A stretch of 43,441 nucleotides of DNA, from the IMG/VR virus record IMGVR_UViG_3300031576_000115, positions 1 through 43,441 of that record; one strand, written 5' to 3'. The position numbers and the translations under genes are program-made. Under the pieces are notes generated by a model that was given only the letters and a program-made list of their open reading frames with translations, did no database searches and was not told where the DNA came from. The stretch comes from a virus. Below, in pieces: positions 14,318 to 21,151 of the stretch (the stretch's first letter is position 1; each line of letters begins with the position of its first letter).

Positions 14318-14574
14318 TATTTCAACCTCCCAAACGACTCAATCGCCGCAATTTGAACGTACCATTCATGCGGCAGTTTTTGTGCGTCTTTTCACTCTTT
14401 CGTGGCTAGTTCGCCGGTTTCGTACACGATTGCGGCATCATGCAGCAGCACCAATGTCGCATTGACGCCAACCAGAGTACCAGTGTAGATGTAGTTCAAG
14501 CAGAAGAGCGTAACTCTTTCACCGAGCAGTTTCTCCAAACCTTCGCCCATGACCTCATCAACTATTTTTCTCAT
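14317..14574 (-). CDS. Sm-like small protein interrupted by an in-frame TGA
   Basis: From ATG 14574 (ATGA overlap) the first 60 codons read GERVTLFCLNYIYTGTLVGV, NATLVLLHDAAIVYETGE, an Sm/Hfq-like beta-strand pattern. TGA at 14392-14394 stops it after TKE. In the same frame, 24 further sense codons read KDAQKLPHEWYVQIAAIESF, then GRLK, before TAA 14317-14319, which overlaps the next start. From memory, related phage proteins carry such a C-terminal segment, so the TGA probably replaces a sense codon such as TGG. Either a nonsense mutation or UGA readthrough. Confidence 0.65.
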
Positions 14575-14993
14575 CGTTTTCCCTTCTTTTTATTTGACCT
14601 AGGCCTCGGAAAGATTGTCGTTCCATCCCACGGGCAATTCGGACATTCGATCTTGTGTTTAGCTTCGAGCGGCAGAAACGCGGCTTTCAAGACCTTGTCG
14701 TACTCGGCCCACGCGCCTTGCTCAACCCTGAAGTACTTAGCCATCGCGACGTTCTTCACCTTCTCGGCGGCTTGCTCAACCTTGTCGTACCTGGCAAACG
14801 CGGCGTTCTTGGCCTTCTCGTACTCGGCTAGCAATTGCGTGGCTTTTGTGCTCATGGGCTGATACAGACGCAATCGCAACTCTTGTTCGGCCTTGGGTTT
14901 GTCGGCTTTGATGAAAGCAATGCAATTTTTTCCCAGCCAGTTGTCCCACTCGCATAAAATGTCGTCATGGCAATGCCATGATCCGGTTGTCAT
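14571..14993 (-). CDS. Coiled-coil protein with C-terminal Cys pair
   Basis: 140 aa from ATG 14993 (MTTGSWHCHDDILCEWDNW), overlapping the stop of the Lar-like gene (ATGA). The middle consists of repeated Ala-Lys-Tyr helical units (LLAEYEKAKNAAFARYDK, VEQAAEKVKNVAMAKY, VEQGAWAEYDKVLKAAF), predicted coiled coil with about 17-residue periodicity. The C-terminus has ECPNC and a basic tail. No family recognised; possibly a nucleic-acid-associated or structural factor. Confidence 0.65.
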   Translation of the reverse strand: MTTGSWHCHDDILCEWDNWLGKNCIAFIKADKPKAEQELRLRLYQPMSTKATQLLAEYEKAKNAAFARYDKVEQAAEKVKNVAMAKYFRVEQGAWAEYDKVLKAAFLPLEAKHKIECPNCPWDGTTIFPRPRSNKKKGKR

Positions 14994-15184
14994 TTTTTGC
15001 TCTTTTTCTTCTTCACGTCCCAGGAATCCCAAATGGACCAAGCCTCTTCGATCGTAGGACAATTCAGGCCAAACACGACCATCCGACACATGGGATTAGC
15101 GCAGGCAATTCTCCAGCCCGCGCGCACTTCCGGCTTTACTCCGCACCACGTTCACGGCTTGTGATTTTTTGGCTTTGGCTTCAT
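14990..15184 (-). CDS. Lar-like zinc ribbon gene with in-frame TGA at codon 11
   Basis: From ATG 15184 (overlapping the upstream stop, ATGA) to TGA 14990-14992 (overlapping the next ATG) there are 65 codons in one frame. The only interruption is TGA at 15152-15154. The frame reads MKPKPKNHKP-TGA-TWCGVKPEVRAGWRIACAN, then PMCRM and TIEEAWSIWDSWD. That is the Lar-type pattern (C-x2-C, W-x-x-x-C-x-x-x-x-C, EEA-x-x-x-W). The TGA sits where the first zinc Cys is expected. Single-base loss (TGC/TGT to TGA) or recoding (Sec, Cys or Trp) are the options. Confidence 0.6.
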
Positions 15185-15390
15185 TGCTCGTCATCCAAGC
15201 TGAGAGATTCGATGCACGTTGCAGCGTGCTGGGTAATGTCTCTCAGCGCCGACGCCGTGTCTTCCTTGGGCACGGAACTATCACTCATAATCTTGCAGTC
15301 GATCAAGCGTTTGATTTCTTCGCACGCCTGTTCCAGCCTCGTGCTCTTGGCTTTGGATTTCATATCGCCGGTTTCTTTACTGTGCTTCAT
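15181..15390 (-). CDS. Small charged protein of unknown function
   Basis: 69 aa from ATG 15390, overlapping the upstream stop (ATGA), with its own stop overlapping the Lar-like start. Lys/Glu-rich helical sequence (TRLEQACEEIKRLIDCKI; ALRDITQHAATCIESLSL). No family recognised; tightly coupled to both neighbours. Confidence 0.65.
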   Translation of the reverse strand: MKHSKETGDMKSKAKSTRLEQACEEIKRLIDCKIMSDSSVPKEDTASALRDITQHAATCIESLSLDDEQ

Positions 15391-16331
15391 TCTGTCGCGC
15401 CTTTCAAAAACGCCAATCTGTTCGTCCAGTTCGGATCAACAATCCGCAGATCGAGCAGCGAGGGGTACATGATGACCGCCGACGGCCCGGCCATGAATCG
15501 CCGCGGCCGCTCCCGATACCATTTCCCGTACAATTCACGCCCCATTTCTCTCGAATACTCAAAGTCCGCCGTCCACTGCCACGCCTTGAAGTCGGACCAC
15601 GTGTAGCGTTGCCCGCACCCGACGCTCACCCATGCACATGTATGGATGCCCATGGCGTCGGCCGACGCCTTGCCCAGGCGGGACATTTGCCGCGTCTCCG
15701 CGATCTCACCGACGTTGTACGCCTCCCATCCGATGCTTTGCAGGCCAGGGAAGGGCGCGGACCAGGGCGGCAAAACATACCCGTCCGGTTCGACTGGGGC
15801 CGCCATTGGCCCGAACGCATACCAGTGAACTTCGCTGCAACCCGCGATCGTGCGGATGAAGGAATCATAGGAGGCGTAGAGTTCGGCACACTTCGATCTG
15901 GCGGGTTCGGCGCGACAGTCGAGCGTCTCGGCGTCCACGAGGCAGACGATCGTCGGTTTGTAGGCCGATGCAGCCAGCGCCTTGGCGCAACCAGCTTGCC
16001 ATTGCCGCCACGTAAGACCGAACGCCTGCATCGCCGCCGGGCTGTTCGGATCATTGACCGTCGGGTCGAACCACGGACTAAACGTGACCGCCAACTTGGC
16101 CGCATGGGCTTGCGCGATCTTCAGGGCAACTGCGACTTGGTCCTTGGACGCCTTTTCGGAAACCCCGATGCTGCCGGTGATCCGCGTGACCTCGGCTAGC
16201 TCTGCGTTGTCAATCTTCAACACTTCGGAGGGAATCGGCCACGAGTAGGTCGCTACGGGCAAGGGCTTGACCAACTTCAACTCATCGATCGGCGCCCCGA
16301 ACAACAGAACAATCCACACCATCCAGTTCAT
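15387..16331 (-). CDS. Secreted protein, possibly glycoside-hydrolase-like
   Basis: 314 aa from ATG 16331, coupled to the upstream stop (TGATG) with GGAAGG about ten bases upstream. The N-terminus (MNWMVWIVLLFGAPIDE) is a signal peptide or anchor. The body has segments in the style of TIM-barrel proteins (AKLAVTFSPWFDP; PTIVCLVDAETLDC; SEVHWYAFGPMAAP; IGWEAYNVGE; GIHTCAWVSVGCG), with acidic residues at strand ends. It may be an export-dependent cell-envelope enzyme and is the best candidate seen for a lytic enzyme, but no named lysin family was recognised. Confidence 0.55.
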   Translation of the reverse strand: MNWMVWIVLLFGAPIDELKLVKPLPVATYSWPIPSEVLKIDNAELAEVTRITGSIGVSEKASKDQVAVALKIAQAHAAKLAVTFSPWFDPTVNDPNSPAAMQAFGLTWRQWQAGCAKALAASAYKPTIVCLVDAETLDCRAEPARSKCAELYASYDSFIRTIAGCSEVHWYAFGPMAAPVEPDGYVLPPWSAPFPGLQSIGWEAYNVGEIAETRQMSRLGKASADAMGIHTCAWVSVGCGQRYTWSDFKAWQWTADFEYSREMGRELYGKWYRERPRRFMAGPSAVIMYPSLLDLRIVDPNWTNRLAFLKGATE

Positions 16332-16750
16332 CAGCGGATCCTTCCGGTTTTGTTCCAACGATCAACGACGTCTCCGGGGCGCATTTCCATCCCCGTCACG
16401 GCGTCCACCACGCGCATGGTCCCATCCGCTTTTCGCCGTTCCCACACCAGCAGCGGAAGGCCCTCCCGCACCGCGAAGTTCCGCTCGCCCGAAGCACCTT
16501 CGCTGGAGTTCCAATTCGGCAACAGCAACACCGCGTCGCAACGAGCCAGAATTTCGATGTCCCCCTGGAGGAAGTCCGAGTCGGTCACCGCACCGCCCAT
16601 CAGCAGCGAGTTGAGGTGCGGGCAGATGGGGGCGAACCCCAAGCGCCACAGGCCGATCGACGCCTCCCGCGCCGCGAGAATGTTGGCGAACACAGCCGCC
16701 TCCGTTGGTCCCCGGTAGGGCCCGGCGACGTAGACCACCGGTTTTCTCAT
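16331..16750 (-). CDS. DUF4406 / nucleoside deoxyribosyltransferase-like protein
   Basis: 139 aa from ATG 16750 (MRKPVVYVAGPYRG) with AAGGAACG upstream. The motif VYVAGPYRGPTEAAVFANI is the substrate loop of nucleoside 2-deoxyribosyltransferase-fold proteins. SDFLQGDIEILARCDAVLLLP and EGASGERNFAVREGLPLLVW complete the family pattern. Phage members may act in nucleotide salvage or modified-base metabolism, fitting the nearby methyltransferase and ASCH protein. Confidence 0.82.
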   Translation of the reverse strand: MRKPVVYVAGPYRGPTEAAVFANILAAREASIGLWRLGFAPICPHLNSLLMGGAVTDSDFLQGDIEILARCDAVLLLPNWNSSEGASGERNFAVREGLPLLVWERRKADGTMRVVDAVTGMEMRPGDVVDRWNKTGRIR

Positions 16751-16814
16751 GGTTCGTTCCTTGGTTCGATAACGAATGCCTTTAGCCATAGGCGGGCGAT
16801 CGGGAACGGTGTTG

Positions 16815-16845
16815 TGTAACTCGTAACTGGTAACTCGTAACTCTT
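16815..16845. repeat. Family B repeat, copy B3
   Basis: Plus-strand gtaactcgtaactggtaact and cgtaactc, in the short gap between the ParB-like and DUF4406 genes. Confidence 0.85.
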
Positions 16846-16850
16846 CGCCT

Positions 16851-17552
16851 TTATATCTTGATCGCCCTAGCGTCGTACCCGTCGCCGAGCAGTTCCTTCA
16901 GCGCGTCCCGCTGGGCGGTCTTGCTCGTACACACCACCAGCACCCCCCACTGCTCGATCCGCGGCAGCTCCGCCCGCGTCCGTCCCTTCGCTTCCTCCCC
17001 GACTTCCGCCGCGACCGTCAGGGCCAACGCCGTCTTGATCTCATCCTTGTCGAAACCGGAAAGGGTGACATCCGCCGCCCGGTCCTCCATCAATCCGCCC
17101 AAGACGTCGACCAGGGCCAGCTCGTCCCATTCCCCAACGATCTTGTTGAGGGCCAGGTTGAGCGTCCTTTCCGCCGCCGGGCCCAAGTCCACCACGCTCA
17201 CGTCCACGGCCTTGGCCGCGAACTCGCGGGTCAGGATTTTTAGGCGCATGTGCCCGCCGACCAGGTTGCCGCTGCGCTTGTTCCAGATCAGCGGGTCCAC
17301 CAGCCCGAACTCTCCGATGGAGCGCTTCAGCTTCTGATAGTCCGGGTCGGAGGGCTGCAAGTCCTTGCGCGGGTTGTATTTGGCGACCTTGATCCGCTTG
17401 ACCGGGAGGCGCTTGAGCAGCACCCGGCCCACAGATGAGGCTGTAGGCTGTAGACCATAGGCTGTAGGACCCACAGCCTTCAGCCTGCGGCCTAGTTCAT
17501 TCGTGCGGCGTGCCGCCGCTGTGTCAGCAGTGGGTTTCTTGGTTTTCATCAT
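16851..17552 (-). CDS. ParB-like nuclease-domain protein (first paralogue)
   Basis: 233 aa, start ATG 17552 overlapping the upstream stop. The domain reads KYNPRKDLQPSD, WNKRSGNLVGGHMRLKIL, ERTLNLALNKIVGEWDE, the ParB/Srx fold with the GGHxR loop. No ParB helix-turn-helix was recognised. The C-terminus (WGVLVVCTSKTAQRDALKEL) is extra relative to the paralogue at 9468. The N-terminal about 45 residues consist of repeats read in frame: family C (PTADTAAA) then family A (RRLKAVGPTAYGLQPTA). Function unknown. Confidence 0.85.
   Translation of the reverse strand: MMKTKKPTADTAAARRTNELGRRLKAVGPTAYGLQPTASSVGRVLLKRLPVKRIKVAKYNPRKDLQPSDPDYQKLKRSIGEFGLVDPLIWNKRSGNLVGGHMRLKILTREFAAKAVDVSVVDLGPAAERTLNLALNKIVGEWDELALVDVLGGLMEDRAADVTLSGFDKDEIKTALALTVAAEVGEEAKGRTRAELPRIEQWGVLVVCTSKTAQRDALKELLGDGYDARAIKI
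17437..17497. repeat. Family A palindromic repeat, copy A7, in frame inside a ParB-like gene
   Basis: Arms gaggctgtaggctgtagacc and cacagccttcagcctgcgg. Minus-strand translation RRLKAVGPTAYGLQPTA uses the same frame as the copies in ASCH and TerL. Confidence 0.9.
17511..17533. repeat. Family C palindrome, copy C2, in frame inside a ParB-like gene
   Basis: Plus-strand gccgctgtgtcagcagtgg, translated on the minus strand as PTADTAAA at the very N-terminus of the ParB-like protein. Confidence 0.8.
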
Positions 17553-18178
17553 ACCGTTGCCAGTTCTGGTGCGGGTTCGTTTCCCTTCTTGCCCAATGAC
17601 CTCTGGATTCGTCGCTCCAAGGACGCCAACACCCCGTTGACCCGCTCGACTTCCTGGCGGAGCGTGCGAATTAACTTCCCTTGTTCACCGACCGTCCGCC
17701 GCGCTTCCTCCAGTTGTTGCTGCACGTAGTGCAATCGTTCGTGTTCCGACATCGTCGGCGGCGGCGGGCGCATCCCCGCGACCGTCCGCTCGGCGTCCAG
17801 CAGTTTGGTCTCCTCGTTCTTGGCCCTCCACAACCTGCCTTCGACAACGTACTGCTTTTCCGTCACCCCTTCGTTGATCGCCCGTTCGATGTCCCGTTGC
17901 GTCTCCCCGATGGCCACCAGGGCGGCGTAGTGATCATCCAACCAATCGTCCACCGTCATGTGCCGCCCGGCGGCGTCCTTCAGACTGCTCACGTGATCGA
18001 GGAATTCATTGGTGAAGTCGCGACGCATGGTCATCACGTAGACCGTGAACCGAAACGCCTCCTTTCTAGCCTGTCGCAGATAGTTCGTAGCGCTCTGGCA
18101 CTTCATGCTCAGCCGCGCGTGGCACTCCAAGGCTTCCTTCCACAGATGATCGAACCGTTTTGTCACTTGCGCTTCCAT
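17549..18178 (-). CDS. Coiled-coil protein of unknown function
   Basis: 209 aa from ATG 18178 (MEAQVTKRFDHLWKEALE), with AGGAAAGGAAAA upstream. The C-terminal half (HERLHYVQQQLEEARRTVGE; KLIRTLRQEVERVNGVL; LERRIQRSLGKKG) is strongly heptad-like. The start lies 113 nt inside the end of the zinc-ribbon gene, a long overlap for this genome; a later start is possible. The stop overlaps the ParB-like start. No family recognised. Confidence 0.65.
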   Translation of the reverse strand: MEAQVTKRFDHLWKEALECHARLSMKCQSATNYLRQARKEAFRFTVYVMTMRRDFTNEFLDHVSSLKDAAGRHMTVDDWLDDHYAALVAIGETQRDIERAINEGVTEKQYVVEGRLWRAKNEETKLLDAERTVAGMRPPPPTMSEHERLHYVQQQLEEARRTVGEQGKLIRTLRQEVERVNGVLASLERRIQRSLGKKGNEPAPELATV

Positions 18179-18977
18179 TTCGTTTTCCTTTCCTGTTTTT
18201 CCTACATTCTTTGCAACTAAAACCGTTTTTATTGACCGCCATTTGCATTGGTTCTCTCCAACCCGCCGGCCCGCCGCACCACCGGCACGCCACTGATTTA
18301 CCGCCGCGATAATTAGGATTTTTCTGTCCGGTCCTTGTTTTCCAGCAACCATTGCACAAAGTCACTTTGCTGGGAATTCGATTCCCGTGTCGCGAAAGCG
18401 TGCACCCGCAATGATGACAAAGGGAAATGTGTGGCCCGGAGGAGGTCCCGCGGTTAACCGATAGACCCCGATTGTTGGCGGAGCATTTGTTGCAATAGAA
18501 CCCTAACTTGGCTGCACGCACACGTGAGGGGCACCGCCATCCCGCAGAGCCCCCGCAACTTCGGCACATTTCTATGCCGCCGCCGGTCCAACCGGCAGTG
18601 TTTGCTTCGAAATAATCGGACCTCTTCCGAATACCACGGAGCGCCCGGTGCAAGCGCCCGTAGCAATTTACACACCGACGGCGACCTGCATGAGGACGAA
18701 TCTTGTCGCAATCAATACATCGTATGAGTGGCCCAAGATATTGCGGAATACAAGCCGCCAGGCGTTGAATCTTGGAGCACTTTCGGCAACGGGGAAGCGG
18801 ACGTGACGCGTTCCGTTTAACACCACACCCGGGGCACGTAAAAAATCTGTCCTGGCACCGAACGTAGCCCGGTTGTTCGCGCTCCTTTCTTGAGCGACAC
18901 CTACTGCAACGGTCATGGCAACTGTGCGCACGTTCCAACCCACAATCCACGCAAATTACCAAACGACGGATTCTCAT
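18066..18977 (-). CDS. Six-module zinc-ribbon protein
   Basis: 303 aa from ATG 18977, overlapping the TerL stop (ATGA). Six C-x2-C pairs of pairs follow one another: Cys 9/12-24/27, 48/51-64/67, 87/90-102/105, 138/141-162/165, 187/190-208/211, 231/234-255/258. Modules 4 and 6 are similar (CRSCGGSAGW...CNKC and CRWCGGPAGW...CKEC). NPNYRGGKS before module 6 resembles linkers in HNH/homing-endonuclease-associated zinc ribbons, but no HNH catalytic core is visible. Likely nucleic-acid binding. Coupling to TerL suggests a link to packaging, though an HNH remnant is possible. Confidence 0.75.
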   Translation of the reverse strand: MRIRRLVICVDCGLERAHSCHDRCSRCRSRKEREQPGYVRCQDRFFTCPGCGVKRNASRPLPRCRKCSKIQRLAACIPQYLGPLIRCIDCDKIRPHAGRRRCVNCYGRLHRALRGIRKRSDYFEANTAGWTGGGIEMCRSCGGSAGWRCPSRVRAAKLGFYCNKCSANNRGLSVNRGTSSGPHISLCHHCGCTLSRHGNRIPSKVTLCNGCWKTRTGQKNPNYRGGKSVACRWCGGPAGWREPMQMAVNKNGFSCKECRKNRKGKRNGSASDKTVRSSVEGSLGVPRAAEHEVPERYELSATG

Positions 18978-21151
18978 TCCCGCGCCCCCACGTAAAACTC
19001 TCGCCCGTCCGGGGTCTGGATCCCTTCCTCCGTTTCGACGTTTTGACTTTTTGACGTTTTGACGTTTCTCGCGCAAGCGAGTTGCGCCAGGTGCCCCGCC
19101 GCCGCGGCGTAACACGCCGCGTCCAGGTAGTGATTGCTCTTCCCCACCCGCTCCCAGCGAGTCACCTGCCCGCGATCGGCCACGAACATCTGCACCGGCC
19201 GCTCCGCGGTGAGGTGCTTGGCGAAGGTGAGGTGCTCGGCCTTCACCGCCGCGTACAACCCCATCGCCCCCGGTTCGCCCGGCGGCATGGCCAGCCGCTC
19301 GTGGACCCACGTCTTCCAGAAGTCCACGTTGACCTCCACCATGTGCACGTGCTCCGCCTGATGCCAGGCGACGTGGTAGCCCTCCCCAACGTACTGCACC
19401 ACGTTCCCCGTGCGCGTGGGCCGCGTGTAGCGCCGTCCCGTGTCCGCCGTCTCCCCCCTTCCGTACAACGGGCGGAACACGTCCGCCTTCCATTCCTGTT
19501 TCGTCTCGCGGATGAATTGCAGGGCCGCGTCGCGGCTCTCCGCGTAGCCGGTGTCGATCCAACACTGCGTGGGGCGGTGCAATGCGCCGCTGCCGTCCGC
19601 CCAACCCTGGGCGCAGCGATCGCGGAACTCGCGCAGCGCCACCAACGTGGCCTTCTCCACTCCGAGGTCGATCGTCGGCACGTCGATCACCCCGTACTCA
19701 AAGATGTGACCAAACAACAAGGCTGTAGGCTGTAGGCTGTAGGCTGTAGGTCCCGCGCCTTCAGCCTTCAGCCTATGGTCTACAGTCTGGTCTCCCAGAT
19801 ACCATGCGATGTTGACGTAGAAGGCACGCCATTTGCCAAGGTCGACCCCCGATGACACGCACACCGTACCCTCCGGCACCGTCCCCCGCCCCCATGTCCC
19901 GATGCGGCGTTGCACCCCGTCGCAGGTGATGGGCGCCAAGACGGTGATGTCCGGCTTGTGCGGCAACCCCCACAACTTCTGAAGCCGCGTGCGGCTGGCG
20001 CTCTCCTCGTCGGCGGCGTGGGCGTAGCGCCATTCCTCCGCCGCCAGACTTCCCGCGGTGCGCATGAAGTTGTTGATCGCCGAGAACCGGAACCCCAAGA
20101 TCCGCGTCCGCGGCTGCGGCCCGACGATCACGTCCTCGCTGCCGGGAATGGCCCGCGTTTCTTCCATCGCCATTTCCGCGTTTCGGCGTTTCGGCGTTTC
20201 GGCGTTTCCGATGGTCTGCCCCTTGTGCAGCAACACCGCCGCGAGGTTCATTTCCTTCCGCTCGCCCTCCGACCACGGTTTCAGGCAATGCGGGCAGGCG
20301 AACGCTCCATTTTCTTGGGCCTCAATCTCGTCGGCGGCCGTTTTCCAACCGGTGAGCATCTCCGTGTCCGTCTCCGTGTCGCTGGGCACGATCCATTGCT
20401 CGCAGTGCCAGCAACACAAGGCGATGCGGCTCTGCGAGCCGAGCATGTAATCCTGCCAGATGCGCCCCTGGGCGGTCGACGGCGTGCATTCCTTGTAGAC
20501 CAGGGCCTTATCGTCCCAGGCCTTGGTGCGGTCGATGAACTGGTCGATCTTGGACCCTTCCTCGGACACCGAGGAAATGTGGTCCATCTTGTCCACTTCC
20601 GTGATAATCATCACCCGCGTGGTCTCGCTGGAGCGCTGCGTATCGCCGCCCTGCCCGGACATGAAGCGCAGCGTGGCCCGATTGCGGAAGCGCACGGTCT
20701 GCACCCGGTCGCCGTCTCTACTCCCGTCGCCGCGTTCGGGCATGAATTCCCGATAGCGCGTTCCTTCGATGGCCGGTTTGAGGATGCTGACCCACTTCTC
20801 CCCCGCCAATTTCAGGTCGGGGATACCGCAGATGGTTTTTTCGCGCAATTCAAAGAGGTGATAGAGAGTGGGGATCACGTAGCAGATGGTGGTCTTCCCG
20901 GACTGTACGCACCCCACGACGTTGATGTCTGACCAATTCCCGCTGTCGATTTCGGTGAAGAGCAAGCGACTGAAAGGTTGCCGTTCCCCGCGGAAGCGCC
21001 CCGGATAGGGGCCTTCCCCGAGCACGATCTCTTCCTCCGCGAACTGCATCATTCCCCGCCGCTTGGGTTCGCCGGCGGCGACGATGAAACTTTGAAGGGT
21101 CTCCCGATGGTTTGCTCGAACTCCGCGGCGATCGACGGCTACTGGCGTCAC
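18974..21151 (-). CDS. Terminase large subunit (GpA family)
   Basis: 725 aa from GTG 21151, which overlaps the upstream TGA (GTGA); the frame is open further upstream but low-complexity. Walker A GCVQSGKT (80-87), Walker B IITEVD (about 182-187), zinc-like CWHC (247-250) and CPHC (286-289), and nuclease Asp in GVDLGKW (436-) give the lambda gpA order of ATPase then endonuclease. Two repeats are inserted in frame: family D (about 315-330) between the domains and family A (about 455-478) inside the nuclease region. The C-terminus carries another family D copy. It cuts and pumps DNA at the portal. Confidence 0.93.
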   Translation of the reverse strand: MTPVAVDRRGVRANHRETLQSFIVAAGEPKRRGMMQFAEEEIVLGEGPYPGRFRGERQPFSRLLFTEIDSGNWSDINVVGCVQSGKTTICYVIPTLYHLFELREKTICGIPDLKLAGEKWVSILKPAIEGTRYREFMPERGDGSRDGDRVQTVRFRNRATLRFMSGQGGDTQRSSETTRVMIITEVDKMDHISSVSEEGSKIDQFIDRTKAWDDKALVYKECTPSTAQGRIWQDYMLGSQSRIALCCWHCEQWIVPSDTETDTEMLTGWKTAADEIEAQENGAFACPHCLKPWSEGERKEMNLAAVLLHKGQTIGNAETPKRRNAEMAMEETRAIPGSEDVIVGPQPRTRILGFRFSAINNFMRTAGSLAAEEWRYAHAADEESASRTRLQKLWGLPHKPDITVLAPITCDGVQRRIGTWGRGTVPEGTVCVSSGVDLGKWRAFYVNIAWYLGDQTVDHRLKAEGAGPTAYSLQPTALLFGHIFEYGVIDVPTIDLGVEKATLVALREFRDRCAQGWADGSGALHRPTQCWIDTGYAESRDAALQFIRETKQEWKADVFRPLYGRGETADTGRRYTRPTRTGNVVQYVGEGYHVAWHQAEHVHMVEVNVDFWKTWVHERLAMPPGEPGAMGLYAAVKAEHLTFAKHLTAERPVQMFVADRGQVTRWERVGKSNHYLDAACYAAAAGHLAQLACARNVKTSKSQNVETEEGIQTPDGREFYVGARE
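19026..19072. repeat. Family D repeat, copy D5, in frame at the TerL C-terminus
   Basis: Plus-strand gtttcgacgttttgactttt and tgacgttttgacg, read on the minus strand as NVKTSKSQNVETEE near the end of TerL. Confidence 0.8.
19719..19791. repeat. Family A palindromic repeat, copy A8, in frame inside TerL
   Basis: Four tandem ggctgtag units in the left arm, and ccttcagccttcagcctatgg in the right. Minus-strand translation HRLKAEGAGPTAYSLQPTA interrupts the TerL nuclease domain between YLGDQTVD and LLFGHIFEYG. Confidence 0.92.
20168..20212. repeat. Family D repeat, copy D6, in frame inside TerL
   Basis: Plus-strand cgtttcggcgtttcggcgtt and further units; minus-strand translation NAETPKRRNAEM between the ATPase and nuclease domains of TerL. 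Confidence 0.9.

Noticed and set aside
14317-15184. Genome-wide reassignment of TGA to a sense codon
   Set aside because: Many genes end in TGA at tight ATGA or GTGA overlaps, including TerL, and reading through gives only short tails. Only two local cases look recoded or mutated.
18365-18395. tRNA-like GGGAATTCGATTCCC segment
   Set aside because: It lacks the other tRNA arms and lies inside the zinc-ribbon coding region.
18978-19604. N-terminal extension of the zinc-ribbon frame
   Set aside because: This part runs out of frame through the conserved TerL nuclease region and has low-complexity Gly/Arg/Ala content. The ATGA at 18977 is a better start.
19910-20932. Long plus-strand open frame opposite TerL
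   Set aside because: Antisense to conserved TerL motifs (Walker A, zinc pairs); composition is shadow-like.
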